Below, piece by piece: positions 33,652-42,943 of a stretch of DNA of 64,000 nt. The stretch spans positions 4,791,501 to 4,855,500 of the forward strand of contig JAUIMM010000636.1 of assembly GCA_031769625.1 (NCBI GenBank), read 5' to 3'. The number at the start of each line of letters is the position of its first letter. Position 1 is the stretch's first letter. The position numbers were made by a program, and so were the translations under genes. This DNA comes from Taudactylus pleione (taxonomy: Eukaryota > Chordata > Amphibia > Anura > Myobatrachidae). The notes beneath the pieces are model-generated. The model saw only the letters and a list, made by a program, of their open reading frames with translations. It made no database searches and had not been told where the DNA came from.

Positions 33652-35238
33652 TGTCACAGTTGGTGCTAGTGAGTTACCTGTATCAGGTGATGAACTGGAA
33701 TCACTGGAGGCCGGCTGGACTGGAACCATGGTTAACATGAATAGCTCTTTTATTATAAGAAGTGGGTAGCAGTGAGAACTGCCTTTGGTGATGAGTGACT
33801 GGAACTGGAAACTGGAGACGTTGGAATGAGACCAGAAGGAACTTGGAGGGACCGGACTGGGACCGGCAGGTAGGCTGACTGAGCTGGTCGGGGTACCAGT
33901 AGATGAGCTTGCAGATGGATGGTAGCATGGAAGCTACTTGGTGCAGCTAATGAGCCGTGAGGTGAGTGGACTTGGAGGAACCGGACTGGGACCGGCAGGA
34001 AGGCTGACTGAGCTGGTCGGGTTACTAGTAGATGGGCTTGCAGATGGATGGTAGTGTGGAAGCTACTTGTTGAGGCTTGGGAAGCCGTGGGTAGACGTTG
34101 GTAGCTGGGTGGCTAAGTGGAGCGGCTGGATAGCTGTGGGTAGATTCTGGTATCTGGGTAGCTACGTGGAGCGGCAGGATAGCCATGGGTGGACGCTGGT
34201 ATCTGGGTGGCTACGTGGAGCAGCCGGTTAGCCATGGGTAGACACTGGTAGCTGGGTGGCTACGTGGAGTGGCTGGATAGCCATGGGTAGACGCTGGTAG
34301 CTGGGTAGCTACATGGAGCGGCTGGATAGCCATGGGTAGATGCTGGTAGCTGGGTGGCTTCGTGGAGCGGCTGGATAGCTGTGGGTAGATGCTGGTAGCT
34401 GGGTAGCTACGTGGAGTGGCTGGATAGCTGTGGGTAGACGTTGGTAGCTGGGTAGCTATGTGGAGTGGCTGGATAGCCGTGGGTAGATGCTGGTAGCTGG
34501 GTGGCTACGTGGAGCGGCTGGATAGCCGTGGGTAGACGCTGGTAGCTGGGTAGCTACGTGGAGCGGCTGGATAGCCGTGGTTAGACGCTGGTAGCTGGGT
34601 GGCTACGTGGAGCGGCTTGATAGCCGTGGGTAGACGCTGGTAGCGTGGAAGCTACTTGGTGTGGCCAGGGTGCCATGGGCGAGAGATGGTAGTGTGGAAG
34701 CTACATGGTGCGGCCTGGGAGCCGTGGGTGAGAGATGGTAGCATGGAAGCTACTTGGTGCGGCCTGGGATAGCACTGGTCTAGGAACCAGCAGGAGCCTG
34801 GGACATACTGGCACACAGAGCTACAGCTATAGCATAAGCAGTACACCACGGAACGTAACAAGATGTTCAAGCACTGAGTGCTATTAGAGGGGGATCTATA
34901 TACCTAGAGTCTGGCAGCGATTGGTGGATACAGACAGGTGGTCTGGCAGTGGCATTCTGAGTGGAGCAAGGCACAACATGCAGAGGGAGTAATCATCTCT
35001 GCAGCCCTTGAGAATCACGACCACACCTGTGATTCCAATTAAGACTAGCAATGCTTACAGACAGAGCAGGGTCCAGGTGATTAATCAGTGTAGGGAGTAG
35101 AGCAGTCTGCACACACAGAGATGTCACAGCCAGCATGATTCAGCCAGAGCAGATGTCCCAGGAGAATTACAAACACAGATCCATGGAGCAGCTGGCAGAG
35201 GTTAGTCACAAAAGGTAAAACTAGCCAGGATTGTGACA
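33652..35238 (-). repeat. LTR (3' in element orientation)
   Basis: 1587 bp, TGTCACAG to TTGTGACA. It contains an array of about 50-bp units (GCTGGTAGCTGGGTGGCTAC, GTGGAGCGGCTGGATAGCC) at 34060-34640. The copy differs from the other LTR in array length and by scattered substitutions. Confidence 0.92.
34060..34770. repeat. About 50-bp tandem array within the LTR
   Basis: Ten or more units of GTAGACGCTGGTAGCTGGGT followed by GGCTACGTGGAGCGGCTGGA. The matching array in the other LTR is at 38375-39150, with different unit numbers and an extra GGAAGCTACTTGGTGCGGCC sub-array. Confidence 0.88.
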
Positions 35239-35459
35239 GTACCCCCTCTTCATGGGTGGACTCCGAACACCCAAATAAATACATAGGAGAACATGAAAAA
35301 ATGAGACACCCAGGAAACTGAAAAACTTTCTTCCAAACATGACATTACAGGAGCTTCAAACATAGGGACACCATCACTCTAGAAACATCTCTTTAGACAT
35401 CCTCTTAATTCTTACATTTATTGGGATACCAGGAGTGGAAATTCTTCAAAGGGGATGGT

Positions 35460-36623
35460 TCAAGACCTTCGTCGATTCTTCTTTCTGCTGCGAGAACATT
35501 TTGTGCCAACCAACGGACATGGGATCTCTGGTAACTCCTGTGGAAATACGTGACTGGAAAGGACAGGGTCAAATGGCAGATGGTTTTCAGGGAATGGAGA
35601 ATTATCATATGCAGGATCGAGTTCAGACTCCGAGTCAGTATCTAAAGGTAAAATCGAAGGTTTAGTAGGACTTGAACATTGATAGGACTCCTGGGAGGAA
35701 TTAAGCAAAATATAACCAATTTTGATGGTGTTTTGGGAGGTACCACAGTATGAAGAGGACAAGGAGGTGGGCGTACATCTCATGTTCAGGGAAGTGGAGG
35801 ACTCAGCAGAGGATGATTCTTTAGTAGAACCAACAGACTGCTTGGACCAATTTTCAGAACTGAGAATTTCACTAGAAATTCGTTTGACAGGTTTAAGACC
35901 AAATTCTTTAATAACAGCTTCACTGAAAGTCTTTATTTTTAGAAGCACAGGATCTTTAGACTCAATGAGAGGATTGGCCCAGTCCAATGCCTTACCTCTA
36001 AAGGAAGAGAGAAGGTACTTAGTAAAGTTGGTAGGAGTGGTACCACAAGCTGGATCTGCTTCCATGATTGCAGCATATTGCTCCAGTAATGCAAAGTATT
36101 GCAATAAGTCCCCATCAAAATATATGTATCCTGGAGTATCCGATGAAGTTTGTGTGTTCGAGGATTGTGGAGCACATTCAGGTGCGGGGCTGGAAGAGAC
36201 TTGAGGATGCTCTGATTGTTGAGGAATCAAAACAACTGAAGTTGACAGCTGTTCAGCACTTGGACCAACTAAAGGAACTGGAAGGAGTCGTGAGGAGCCA
36301 GAGACAGCAGCTTCAACATTCGAGGCTGAGAACAGGCTACAGAAACTGTCATCCTCTGGAACGATATTTTCAGGAGATGCTGAACAGGAGCCATGATCAG
36401 GATTAGTAGTACATGACACTTCTCCCTGGGAACTGGAACCTGGAACCCACTTCTGGGGCATGAGACTTGAGACCACCTCCTGGGGTGCAATACTTGAGGC
36501 CCCTTGCTGGGGTGTGAGACTTGAAACCCCCTCTTGGAGTATGAGACTTGAGACCCCTTCCTGGGGCACGAGACTTGAGACCCCTTCCTTGGGCGTGAGA
36601 CCTGAGACCCCCTCCTGGGGCAC
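35460..36623 (-). CDS. gag: Gag-like protein, capsid-like region of the LTR element
   Basis: A 387-codon frame on the minus strand. Residues 1-50 are repeats of the type PQEGVSSL. A Ser/Pro-rich stretch to about residue 165 is followed by a Gypsy-type capsid signature: DGDLLQYFALLEQYAAIMEA, then FTKYLLSSFRGKALDWANPL and a following helix region to about residue 250. The remainder is low-complexity Ser-rich sequence and a basic end (RSRKKNRRRS). It overlaps the 542-codon frame 36403-38031, which is in another phase. The two are presumably one gag gene joined by a frameshift, or a shifted reading inside the 27-bp array. No enzyme domain is present. Confidence 0.6.
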   Translation of the reverse strand: MPQEGVSGLTPKEGVSSLVPQEGVSSLILQEGVSSLTPQQGASSIAPQEVVSSLMPQKWVPGSSSQGEVSCTTNPDHGSCSASPENIVPEDDSFCSLFSASNVEAAVSGSSRLLPVPLVGPSAEQLSTSVVLIPQQSEHPQVSSSPAPECAPQSSNTQTSSDTPGYIYFDGDLLQYFALLEQYAAIMEADPACGTTPTNFTKYLLSSFRGKALDWANPLIESKDPVLLKIKTFSEAVIKEFGLKPVKRISSEILSSENWSKQSVGSTKESSSAESSTSLNMRCTPTSLSSSYCGTSQNTIKIGYILLNSSQESYQCSSPTKPSILPLDTDSESELDPAYDNSPFPENHLPFDPVLSSHVFPQELPEIPCPLVGTKCSRSRKKNRRRS

Positions 36624-38031
36624 GAGACCTGAGACCCCCTCCTGGGGTGCGAGACCTGAGACCCCCTCCTGGGATCTGAGACTTGAGACCCCCTCCTGGG
36701 GTGCGAGACTTGAGACCCCTTCCTGGGGTGCGAGACTTGAGACCCCCTCCTGGGGTGCTAGACTTGAGACCCCCTTCCTGGGGTGCGAGACCTGAGACCC
36801 CCTCCTGGGATCCGAGACTTGAGACCCCCTCCTGGGGTGCGAGACTTGAGACCCCTTCCTGGGGTGAGAGACTTAAGGTCCCCTCCTGGAATACAGAACT
36901 TGACACTCCCTGTTGGAGTGTGGGACCAAAAATCCCCTTCTGGGGAAGCTGACTCAACTTTTCCTTTTGGGGTATGGAACATGAACCCCCCTTTTGGGAT
37001 GCGAAGACAGAGACTTCCTCCTGGGGTGAGTGACTCAAAACCCCTTCTTGGGTTAAGAGACTTGAGGGCCCTCCTGGGGTTGAGACTCTAAAGACCCCTC
37101 CTGGGGTTGCCAACTGGAGTCCCCTACCAGAGCAGGCAGAATCCAGGCTGGGACTGGAATAGGCAGAATCCGGGCTGGGACCGGAACAGGCAGAATCCGG
37201 GACGGGACCGGAACAGGTAGAATCCGGGACGGGACCGGAACAGGCAGAATCCGGGATGGGACCGGAACAGGCAGAATCCGGGACGGGACCGGAACAGGCA
37301 GAATCCGGGACGGGACCGGAACAGGCAGAATCCGGGACGGGACCGGAACAGGCAGAATCCGGGACGGGACCGGAACAGGCAGAATCCGGGACGGGACCGG
37401 AATAGGCAGAATCCGGGCTGGGACCGGAACAGGCAGAATCCGGGATGGGACCGGAACAGGCATTGAGACGTTGACACATTGTTATACTGCTGGAATTGCA
37501 AAGGGGACAGCCTTTGATAAAGTGGTCAGAAGCCCCACAATAGCGACAGAGATGTAAATCTTTACGCCGCTGGCGTTCAGCCACAGAGAGCTTGGAGCGC
37601 GGGTAACTTCGATGTCTCACTTTACTTGGCATGGAAGAATCTTTGGTTCTTAGAGATTTCAAGACAGAGTTTTTAGTTGAGACAGAGGTAGCTCTAAGAA
37701 ATTCAGGAATGATCTGAAAGATTTTGCTGAGTAGAGCCTGTAGCTGTTCCAGCAGTTGATGGAGAGTAGTTAGGGGTTCAGGTAAGATTTGGGTATCATC
37801 TAGCCGGTTAGTCAGAATTTGCAGAAGCTGTAGTACTTGATGCTGTACCGCCTCCTGTAAATCCAAGTGAGTGATTAGGTTACGGAAAGCACTTGATCCA
37901 GAATTAGGTGCTTGATCCGCCACCATCGTTAGGCTTGAACATACTGTCACAGTTGGTGCTAGTGAGTTACCTGTATCAGGTGATGAACTGGAATCACTGG
38001 AGGCCGGCTGGACTGGAACCATGGTTAACAT
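36403..38031 (-). CDS. gag: Gag-like protein with zinc knuckle and two 9-residue repeat arrays
   Basis: A 542-codon frame whose ATG (38031) lies inside the 5' LTR (MLTMVPVQPASSDSSSSPD); the same start is present in the other LTR at 33738. Residues 50-120 are helical and Leu-rich. A CCHC zinc knuckle (CRYCGASDHFIKGC) lies near residues 160-175, followed by about 12 copies of PDSACSGPV-type units (37120-37463). More than 20 units of 9 residues of the TPGGGLKSR and PQEGVSSLA type follow (36450-37090). The capsid-like segment lies further downstream in another phase. A nucleic-acid-binding Gag is the likely role. Confidence 0.6.
   Translation of the reverse strand: MLTMVPVQPASSDSSSSPDTGNSLAPTVTVCSSLTMVADQAPNSGSSAFRNLITHLDLQEAVQHQVLQLLQILTNRLDDTQILPEPLTTLHQLLEQLQALLSKIFQIIPEFLRATSVSTKNSVLKSLRTKDSSMPSKVRHRSYPRSKLSVAERQRRKDLHLCRYCGASDHFIKGCPLCNSSSITMCQRLNACSGPIPDSACSGPSPDSAYSGPVPDSACSGPVPDSACSGPVPDSACSGPVPDSACSGPVPDSACSGPIPDSACSGPVPDSTCSGPVPDSACSGPSPDSAYSSPSLDSACSGRGLQLATPGGVFRVSTPGGPSSLLTQEGVLSHSPQEEVSVFASQKGGSCSIPQKEKLSQLPQKGIFGPTLQQGVSSSVFQEGTLSLSPQEGVSSLAPQEGVSSLGSQEGVSGLAPQEGGLKSSTPGGGLKSRTPGRGLKSRTPGGGLKSQIPGGGLRSRTPGGGLRSRAPGGGLRSHAQGRGLKSRAPGRGLKSHTPRGGFKSHTPARGLKYCTPGGGLKSHAPEVGSRFQFPGRSVMYY
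36450..37090 (-). repeat. 27-bp coding minisatellite (TPGGGLKSR type)
   Basis: Plus-strand units GACTTGAGACCCCCTCCTGG plus GGTGCGA, 27 bp each, more than 20 copies. 27 bp keeps the frame, so the array encodes 9-residue repeats in all frames and generates long shadow frames on the plus strand. Confidence 0.9.
37120..37463 (-). repeat. 27-bp coding minisatellite (PDSACSGPV type)
   Basis: Plus-strand units GGCAGAATCCGGGACGGGAC plus CGGAACA, about 12 copies with few substitutions, encoding 9-residue Pro/Ser/Cys repeats in the Gag-like protein. Confidence 0.92.
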
Positions 38032-39636
38032 GAATAGCTCTTTTATTATAAGAAGTGGGTAGCAGTGAGAACTGCCTTTGGTGATGAGTGACTGGAACTG
38101 GAAGCTGGAGACGTTGGAATAAGACCAGAAGGAACTTGGAGGGACCGGACTGGGACCGGCAGGTAGGCTGACTGAGCTGGTCGGGGTACCAGTAGATGAG
38201 CTTGCAGATGGATGGTAGCATGGAAGCTACTTGGTGCAGCTAATGAGCCGTGAGGTGAGTGGACTTGGAGGAACCGGACTGGGACTGGCAGGAAGGCTGA
38301 CTGAGCTGGTTGGGTTACTAGTAGATGGGCTTGCAGATGGATGGTAGCGTGGAAGCTACTTGTTGTGGCTTGGGAAGCCGTGGGTAGACGTTGGTAGCTG
38401 GGTGGCTACGTGGAGCGGCTGGATAGCTGTGGGTAGACGCTGGTATCTGGGTAGCTACGTGGAGCGGCAGGATAGCCGTGGGTGGATGCTAGTATCTGGG
38501 TGGCTACGTGGAGCAGCCAGTTAGCCGTGGGTAGACGCTGGTAGCTGGGTGGCTACGTGGAGCGGCTGGATAGCCGTGGGTAGACGCTGGTAGCTGGGTG
38601 GCTACGTGGAGCGGCTGGATAGCCGTGGGTAGACGCTGGTAGCTGGGTGGCTACATGGAGCGGCTGGATAGCCGTGCATAGACGCTGGTAGCTGTGTAGC
38701 TACGTGGAGTGGCTGGATAGCCGTGGGTAGACGCTGGTAGCTGGGTGGCTACGTGGAGCGGTTGGATAGCCGTGGGTAGACGCTGGTAGCGTGGAAGCTA
38801 CTTGGTGCGGCCTGGGAGCTGTGGGTGAGAGATGGTAGCGTGGAAGCTACTTGGTGCGGCCTGGGAGCCATGGGTGAGAGATGGTAGCGTGGAAGCTACT
38901 TGGTGCGGCCTGGGAGCCATGTGGAGAAGCTGGTAGCATGGAAGCTACTTGGAGCGGCCTGGGAGCCGTAGGTGAGAGGCTGGTAGCGTGGATAGCTACT
39001 TGGTGCGGCCTGGGAGCCGTGGGTGAGAGATTGTAGCGTGGAAGCTGCTTGATGTGGCCTGGGAGCCATGTGGAGAAGCTGGTAGCATGAAAGCTACTTG
39101 GAGCGGCCTGGGAGCCATAGGTGAGAGGCTGGTAGCGTGGATAGCTGAACGCAGCAGGCTTACGGATAGCACTGGTCTAGGAACCAGCAGGAGCCTGGGA
39201 CATACTGGCACACAGAGGTACAGCTATAGCACAAGCAGTACACCACAGAACGTAACAAGATGTTCAAGCACTGAGTGCTATTAGAGGGGGATCTATATAC
39301 CTAGAGTCTGGCAACGATTGGTGGATACAGACAGGTGGTCTGGCAGTGGCATTCTGAGTGGAGCTAGGCACAACATGCAGAGGGAGTAATCATTTCTGCA
39401 GCCCTTGAGAATCACGACCACACCTGTGATTCCAATTAAGACTAGCAATGCTCACAGACAGAGCAGGGTCCAGGTGATTAATCAGTGTAGGGAGTAGAGC
39501 AGTCTGCACACACAGAGATGTCAAAGCCAGCATGATTCAGCCAGAGCAGATGTCCCAGGAGAATTACAAACACAGATCCATGGAGCAGCTGGCAGAGGTT
39601 AGTCACAAAAGGTAAAAACTAGCCAGGATTGTGACA
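37945..39636 (-). repeat. LTR (5' in element orientation)
   Basis: 1692 bp, TGTCACAGTTGG to GATTGTGACA. It is about 100 bp longer than the partner LTR because of array differences. The first ATG of the gag-like frame is at 38031, inside this LTR. Confidence 0.92.
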
Positions 39637-39809
39637 AATCCTTTGCAAACCTTCTGTTCTGTAAAGGAATTTCCCAACCTGTACAGGGACATTAGTTAGT
39701 TAGTGGCCTTCAAATTGCCATTGTTCCCACTGTCCACTTCTTAGATATGTGAACAAGTGGAACAGCATTAAATGCAACATTTCAGTTTAAGGTTTCAGAT
39801 TAAGTTGTG

Positions 39810-41130
39810 TCTGGAGATCATTTAGAAAACAAAAAAACAGCTCCACCACAAGCGGCAGATAACTAAACTCACACACAAAGGTTTAATAGAAATAGATACA
39901 ACACCAGATAAGATATTTACCCTGGAGGATCTGTCTGATTCATCATGGTGCCCCCTAGACCAATATTGTGCAAATTCTGCCAAAAGAGAGACTGACACCA
40001 CGGCTAAACATAAAAGTCACCTTTTGGATGTGAATTGTCTCATTTGCATGGGGAAAACCCAGCCCTCAGATGAGATGGTTCTCAGCCAGTGGACAACATT
40101 GACATCACCATTAAAAAGTCACAATGGAAGACTACAGTGTGGAGAATCTTTCTTCACAGTCAGGAGAGGCCTCACAGAACAAGAAAAAAGATGCGCTAGG
40201 TGCTGAAATTCAAGGGATTTCTCCATCATGTTCTGCAGTGTGGAGGTTTCATTCACATGTTTTCTGTAAAGCAGTTCAAAGTTACAGCCTTCAAAGTGTC
40301 TGGCTATAACACCCACCTTTGCCAGGAATTACCAAAGATTATTACAAGCAAAGGATTCATCTGTCCGGCATCTGTCTGGGAATTAATGGATCATATTTGG
40401 CCTGAATGCACTAAGACATCCAGTGATTCTGTCACTGTGTTCTGTAGCCTACTTTATTCCTACCTGAATCGCAAACTGAAATATGGAATAGTAAGCACAG
40501 ACAACATCGAGGCCTTTATTATTCTGCTGCCTGCATGCCAACCAATACCTCCCAGACTACACCCACTGAGGGGACCAGGTCTTGATAATGACCATCCGTA
40601 TCTGTTGTTAGGCCTTCTTCTTCCAAACCATCCATCCTGGACCTCCTGTCCAAAAGGGTGAGCAGGGTACAGAAAGAGGAGCTAGATGTCCCTGATGACT
40701 TTTTTTTCATCTATAATAGATGATGTGAAGAGATAAGAGCTTCAGATGTTGGAACAGGGGCTCCCATCTATTTGGCTTCCCTCCAGAGAACAGAGCTCTG
40801 TTCCTCAGGAAGTGTCTTTGCCTGAGCTGATAGGTAGTCTCTGTCTGTTGGTAAACACCCTTCAGGAGATGGCAACCCAAAATAAAAACAACTATAATAA
40901 TAATGTGTCCACTGATAATGATAACCAGCCTGATCCCTTAACAGCAACATACCCCATAAGGCCAACTCATAACATGACACCCAGTTTGCAGCCTCCTCTT
41001 CCTTATGACACTAATCCAGTCGCCATGGTTGATCAATCAGCCATGTGTGGTCCACCCAAATTTTGGCCTTCTACATTCATTTCTAACATTATAATAACAC
41101 ACGATAAAACACTAGACTTATAATCTTTGC
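39810..41130 (+). pseudogene. Decayed TFIIS-M/SPOC-domain gene copy (SPOCD1/PHF3/DIDO1 family)
   Basis: Reading + in shifting frames, these blocks appear in family order. ITKLTHKGLIEID at 39859-39897 is the end of the TFIIS central domain. HKSHLLDVNCLICMGK near 40005-40050 is the family Cys motif. SQNKKKDALGAEIQGISP near 40170-40230 is linker. The SPOC domain at about 40240-40620 contains GFIHMFSVKQFKVTAFKVSG, VWELMDHIWPE, LYSYLNRKLKYGIVS and LHPLRGPGLDNDHPYLLLGL. A 125-codon Pro/Asn-rich tail frame (40746-41123) may be the C-terminus. Family members act in transcription or chromatin; SPOCD1 works in piRNA-directed DNA methylation of transposons in mice. At least three frameshifts and no visible introns suggest a processed copy. 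SPOCD1 versus PHF3/DIDO1 is not resolved. Confidence 0.75.
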
Positions 41131-41335
41131 TTTTGTTTATGTTTTTGAATAGAACAGTTTTAAAATTTAGGATGTCTACTCTATATAGGTTTGTAAATAA
41201 ATATAGGCTTTAGTTTTTAGAGCATATAACTTTAAAAGCTGTTAGGATAACATTTCTGCTATGTTTAAGATTTAAAAAAAAATACTTTTTGTAACCCAAT
41301 AACTTAAAAAAAAGGTTTTCATTGCAATATTCATG

Positions 41336-41660
41336 CAGCCCCTTGACAGACTGGAGCACAGCACCCCTGCGCAGCTACGCGGATTACAGTGACAGCCAGG
41401 TGTGGCTGACACGCACACAATAAAAATTGTCTATTTATTATTTTGGGCAGCAGCCCCTCGACAGACAGGAGCACAGCACCTCTGCGCAGCTACGCGGATG
41501 ACAGTGACAGCCAGGTGTGGCTGACACGCACACAATAAAAATTGTCTATTTATTATTTTGGGCAGCAGCCTCTCAACATAAAGGAGCACAGCACCCTTGC
41601 GCACCTATGCCAATGACAGTGACAGCCAGGTGTGGCTGACATGCACACAAAAAAAATTTG
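41336..41660. repeat. 115-bp tandem repeat at the right end of the hAT
   Basis: CAGCCCCT recurs at 41336, 41451 and 41566. Each unit contains GAGCACAGCACC, GCGCAGCTACGC and GACAGCCAGGTGTGGCTGAC, then ACACAATAAAAATTGTC. It occupies the position corresponding to the arrays of the hAT at 18306. Confidence 0.88.
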
Positions 41661-41981
41661 CCAAAAAAAGACAAGATTTTTATTGGGCCCAGAGCACAGA
41701 TTGATGACGACTGGAGTCGGCCAGCACTAGCTTGCGTTGCCAACTTGCTACATCATGTGCAGCTAAGCCTAACACGCACAGACACACAGACAATTATTAG
41801 AAAAAAAATACACTTTTTTTTTTCAGCTACATAACTTTCGGGCCAGAGCACAGATTGATGAGTTTGCCTCGATGTCAGAGATCCAAATTAGGCGGGAACA
41901 TCCGAGCCCGCTTGGTTCCGACTCGGATCCCTTTAGTTCGGGTGGTTTCGGATCTCTTAGATCCGAACCCGCTCATCTCTA

Positions 41982-42540
41982 GTTTAAACGTAAGATCTGT
42001 CTCTGTTAATAAACATTTTTGCACACTCTCGCTAGAAATCCCACACACCAGACAATCTCTCAGGGCATCGTTCAGGCCATCTCTAAACTGACAGTGCTCC
42101 GACAGTCTTTTTAGTTCTGGCACATATGCAGCCATTGACTCCCCCTTCTTCTGGTTCCGTTTATGGAATCTGAACCGTTCTGCTATCAGGAGAGGTTTTG
42201 GGGACAAATGCTCTTGTAAAATCTTAACAATTTCTTTAAAATACTTTGCAGCAGGTTTCTCAGGGGTTTTTAAACTACGGAGCAAACCAATGGCTTTTCC
42301 CCCCATAGCACTTCATAGGATTGGCACTTGTTTCTCTTCAGCAACATTATTTGCCACAAAATACTGTTCCAGTCTTTCTATATACAGGAGCCAGTCATTC
42401 TTTTCTATGTTAAAGTCTCTTAATGTGCCACAGTATGTGCATAGCCATGACACCAGGTCCTTACCAGAGCTTGCAGCTGAACAGAGGGGATGTAGACAGG
42501 AAGCCGATGGTCTAAATGCCAAACATGGCTTCCCGACTGT
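41982..42540 (-). pseudogene. gag: Gypsy gag, N-terminal part (right of hAT insertion)
   Basis: The minus-strand frame 42313-42522 contains NDWLLYIERLEQYFVANNV, the start of the capsid-like region. A frameshift near 42308 leads to 41875-42306 with GGKAIGLLRSLKTPEKPA, HKRNQKKGESMAAYVPELKR and GISSESVQKCLLTETDLTFK, ending at the hAT target duplication. This is a typical Mag-type Gag capsid. The continuation lies at 32000-32214. The upstream end at 42541 abuts a TTAGGG-rich repeat, so the start of gag and the 5' LTR are missing or displaced. Confidence 0.8.
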
Positions 42541-42895
42541 CTAATCTCGGCAAAATACTCGACGCCTGTCATTAGACCTATGCCAGGAGACCGATGCCCG
42601 GCATACCGAATGAAGGTAAGCCGGGCGCGGACAGCTGCGAAGGGGAGGGTTAGGTTTTAGGGCTCCTGGGGGGACTTAGGGTTAGGCACTCCCCCGGGGG
42701 GGTTAGGGTTAGGCTGTGGGGAAGGGGGGCTTAGGTTTAGGCACTTAGAGGGGTGTTAGGGTTAGACACTTGGGGGGGAGGTTAGGGTTAGGCACCCCTA
42801 AAGGAGGGTTAGGGTAGGAAATTAGGTTAGCGATACTCACCTAATTAGCAGTCGGGATCTTCACCTCTGCCGGGCTTCTGCTGTCGGGATTTGAA
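42541..42895. repeat. Interspersed element with TTAGGG-like tract (copy 1)
   Basis: GACGCCTGTCATTAGACCTA and GACCGATGCCCGGCATACCG on the left, GCCGGGCTTCTGCTGTCGGG on the right, enclosing repeated GGGTTAGGGTTAGGCAC tracts (42640-42830). Similar elements are at 48985, 50330 and 54488. Likely a MITE with an internal telomere-like minisatellite. Confidence 0.65.
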
Positions 42896-42943
42896 CCACC
42901 AGCACTCACTGCCCCCATAGCCTCAAACACACACACTTCTCTC

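Larger units (their letters stand above)
33652..39636 (-). mobile_element. Non-autonomous LTR retrotransposon (gag-like only)
   Basis: Two direct repeats of about 1.6-1.7 kb begin TGTCACAGTTGG and end ATTGTGACA on the plus strand. Exact 5-bp duplications AATCC flank them at 33647-33651 and 39637-39641. On the minus strand the internal region ends with the purine tract GAAGAGGGGG just before the 3' LTR. About 2.7 kb of internal sequence encodes a gag-like protein and no RT, integrase or protease, so it would depend on another element. It is inserted in the third tandem unit of the surrounding hAT, whose sequence is continuous across the insertion. Confidence 0.92.
32215..41981 (-). mobile_element. 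9.8-kb hAT-type element with nested cargo, inserted in Gypsy gag
   Basis: Terminal repeats are TAGAGATG and CATCTCTA. Flanking 8-bp copies ATTTAAAC (32207-32214) and GTTTAAAC (41982-41989) agree at 7 of 8. Subterminal sequences (GTTTTGGATCTGG-rich left side; GATCCGAACCCGCTCATCTC on the right) match the hAT at 18306-21437, which fixes family and orientation. Inside are three tandem units at 32805-33650, a hAT MITE, a complete LTR retrotransposon, a SPOC-family gene copy and a 115-bp tandem array. No transposase was recognised, so it was probably moved by a relative. Confidence 0.85.
27980..42540 (-). mobile_element. Ty3/Gypsy (Mag-type) retrotransposon, split by nested insertions
   Basis: On the minus strand the order is gag (42540 to 41982, then 32214 to about 32000), protease (31617-31394), RT and RNase H (about 31020-29876), integrase (29645-28630), a purine-rich tract, then the 3' LTR. 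Foreign DNA inside it is a 9.8-kb hAT element in gag (32215-41981), a 366-bp hAT MITE (31626-31991) and a Tigger-like MITE in the LTR. The RT and RNase H motifs are closest to the Mag lineage. The 5' LTR is not seen; the right side meets another repeat at 42541. Confidence 0.85.

Noticed and set aside
36460..37091. Plus-strand frames with repeats such as RLETPSWGA
   Set aside because: Shadows of the 27-bp array whose coding strand is minus, supported by the zinc knuckle and capsid-like regions in the same orientation.
36403..38031. Host collagen-like or mucin-like gene
   Set aside because: It lies between two LTRs with a 5-bp target duplication, has a Gag-type zinc knuckle, and begins inside an LTR.
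42640..42830. True telomere or chromosome end
   Set aside because: TTAGGG-like tracts are short, interrupted by GCAC(T) spacers, and recur inside four interspersed elements.
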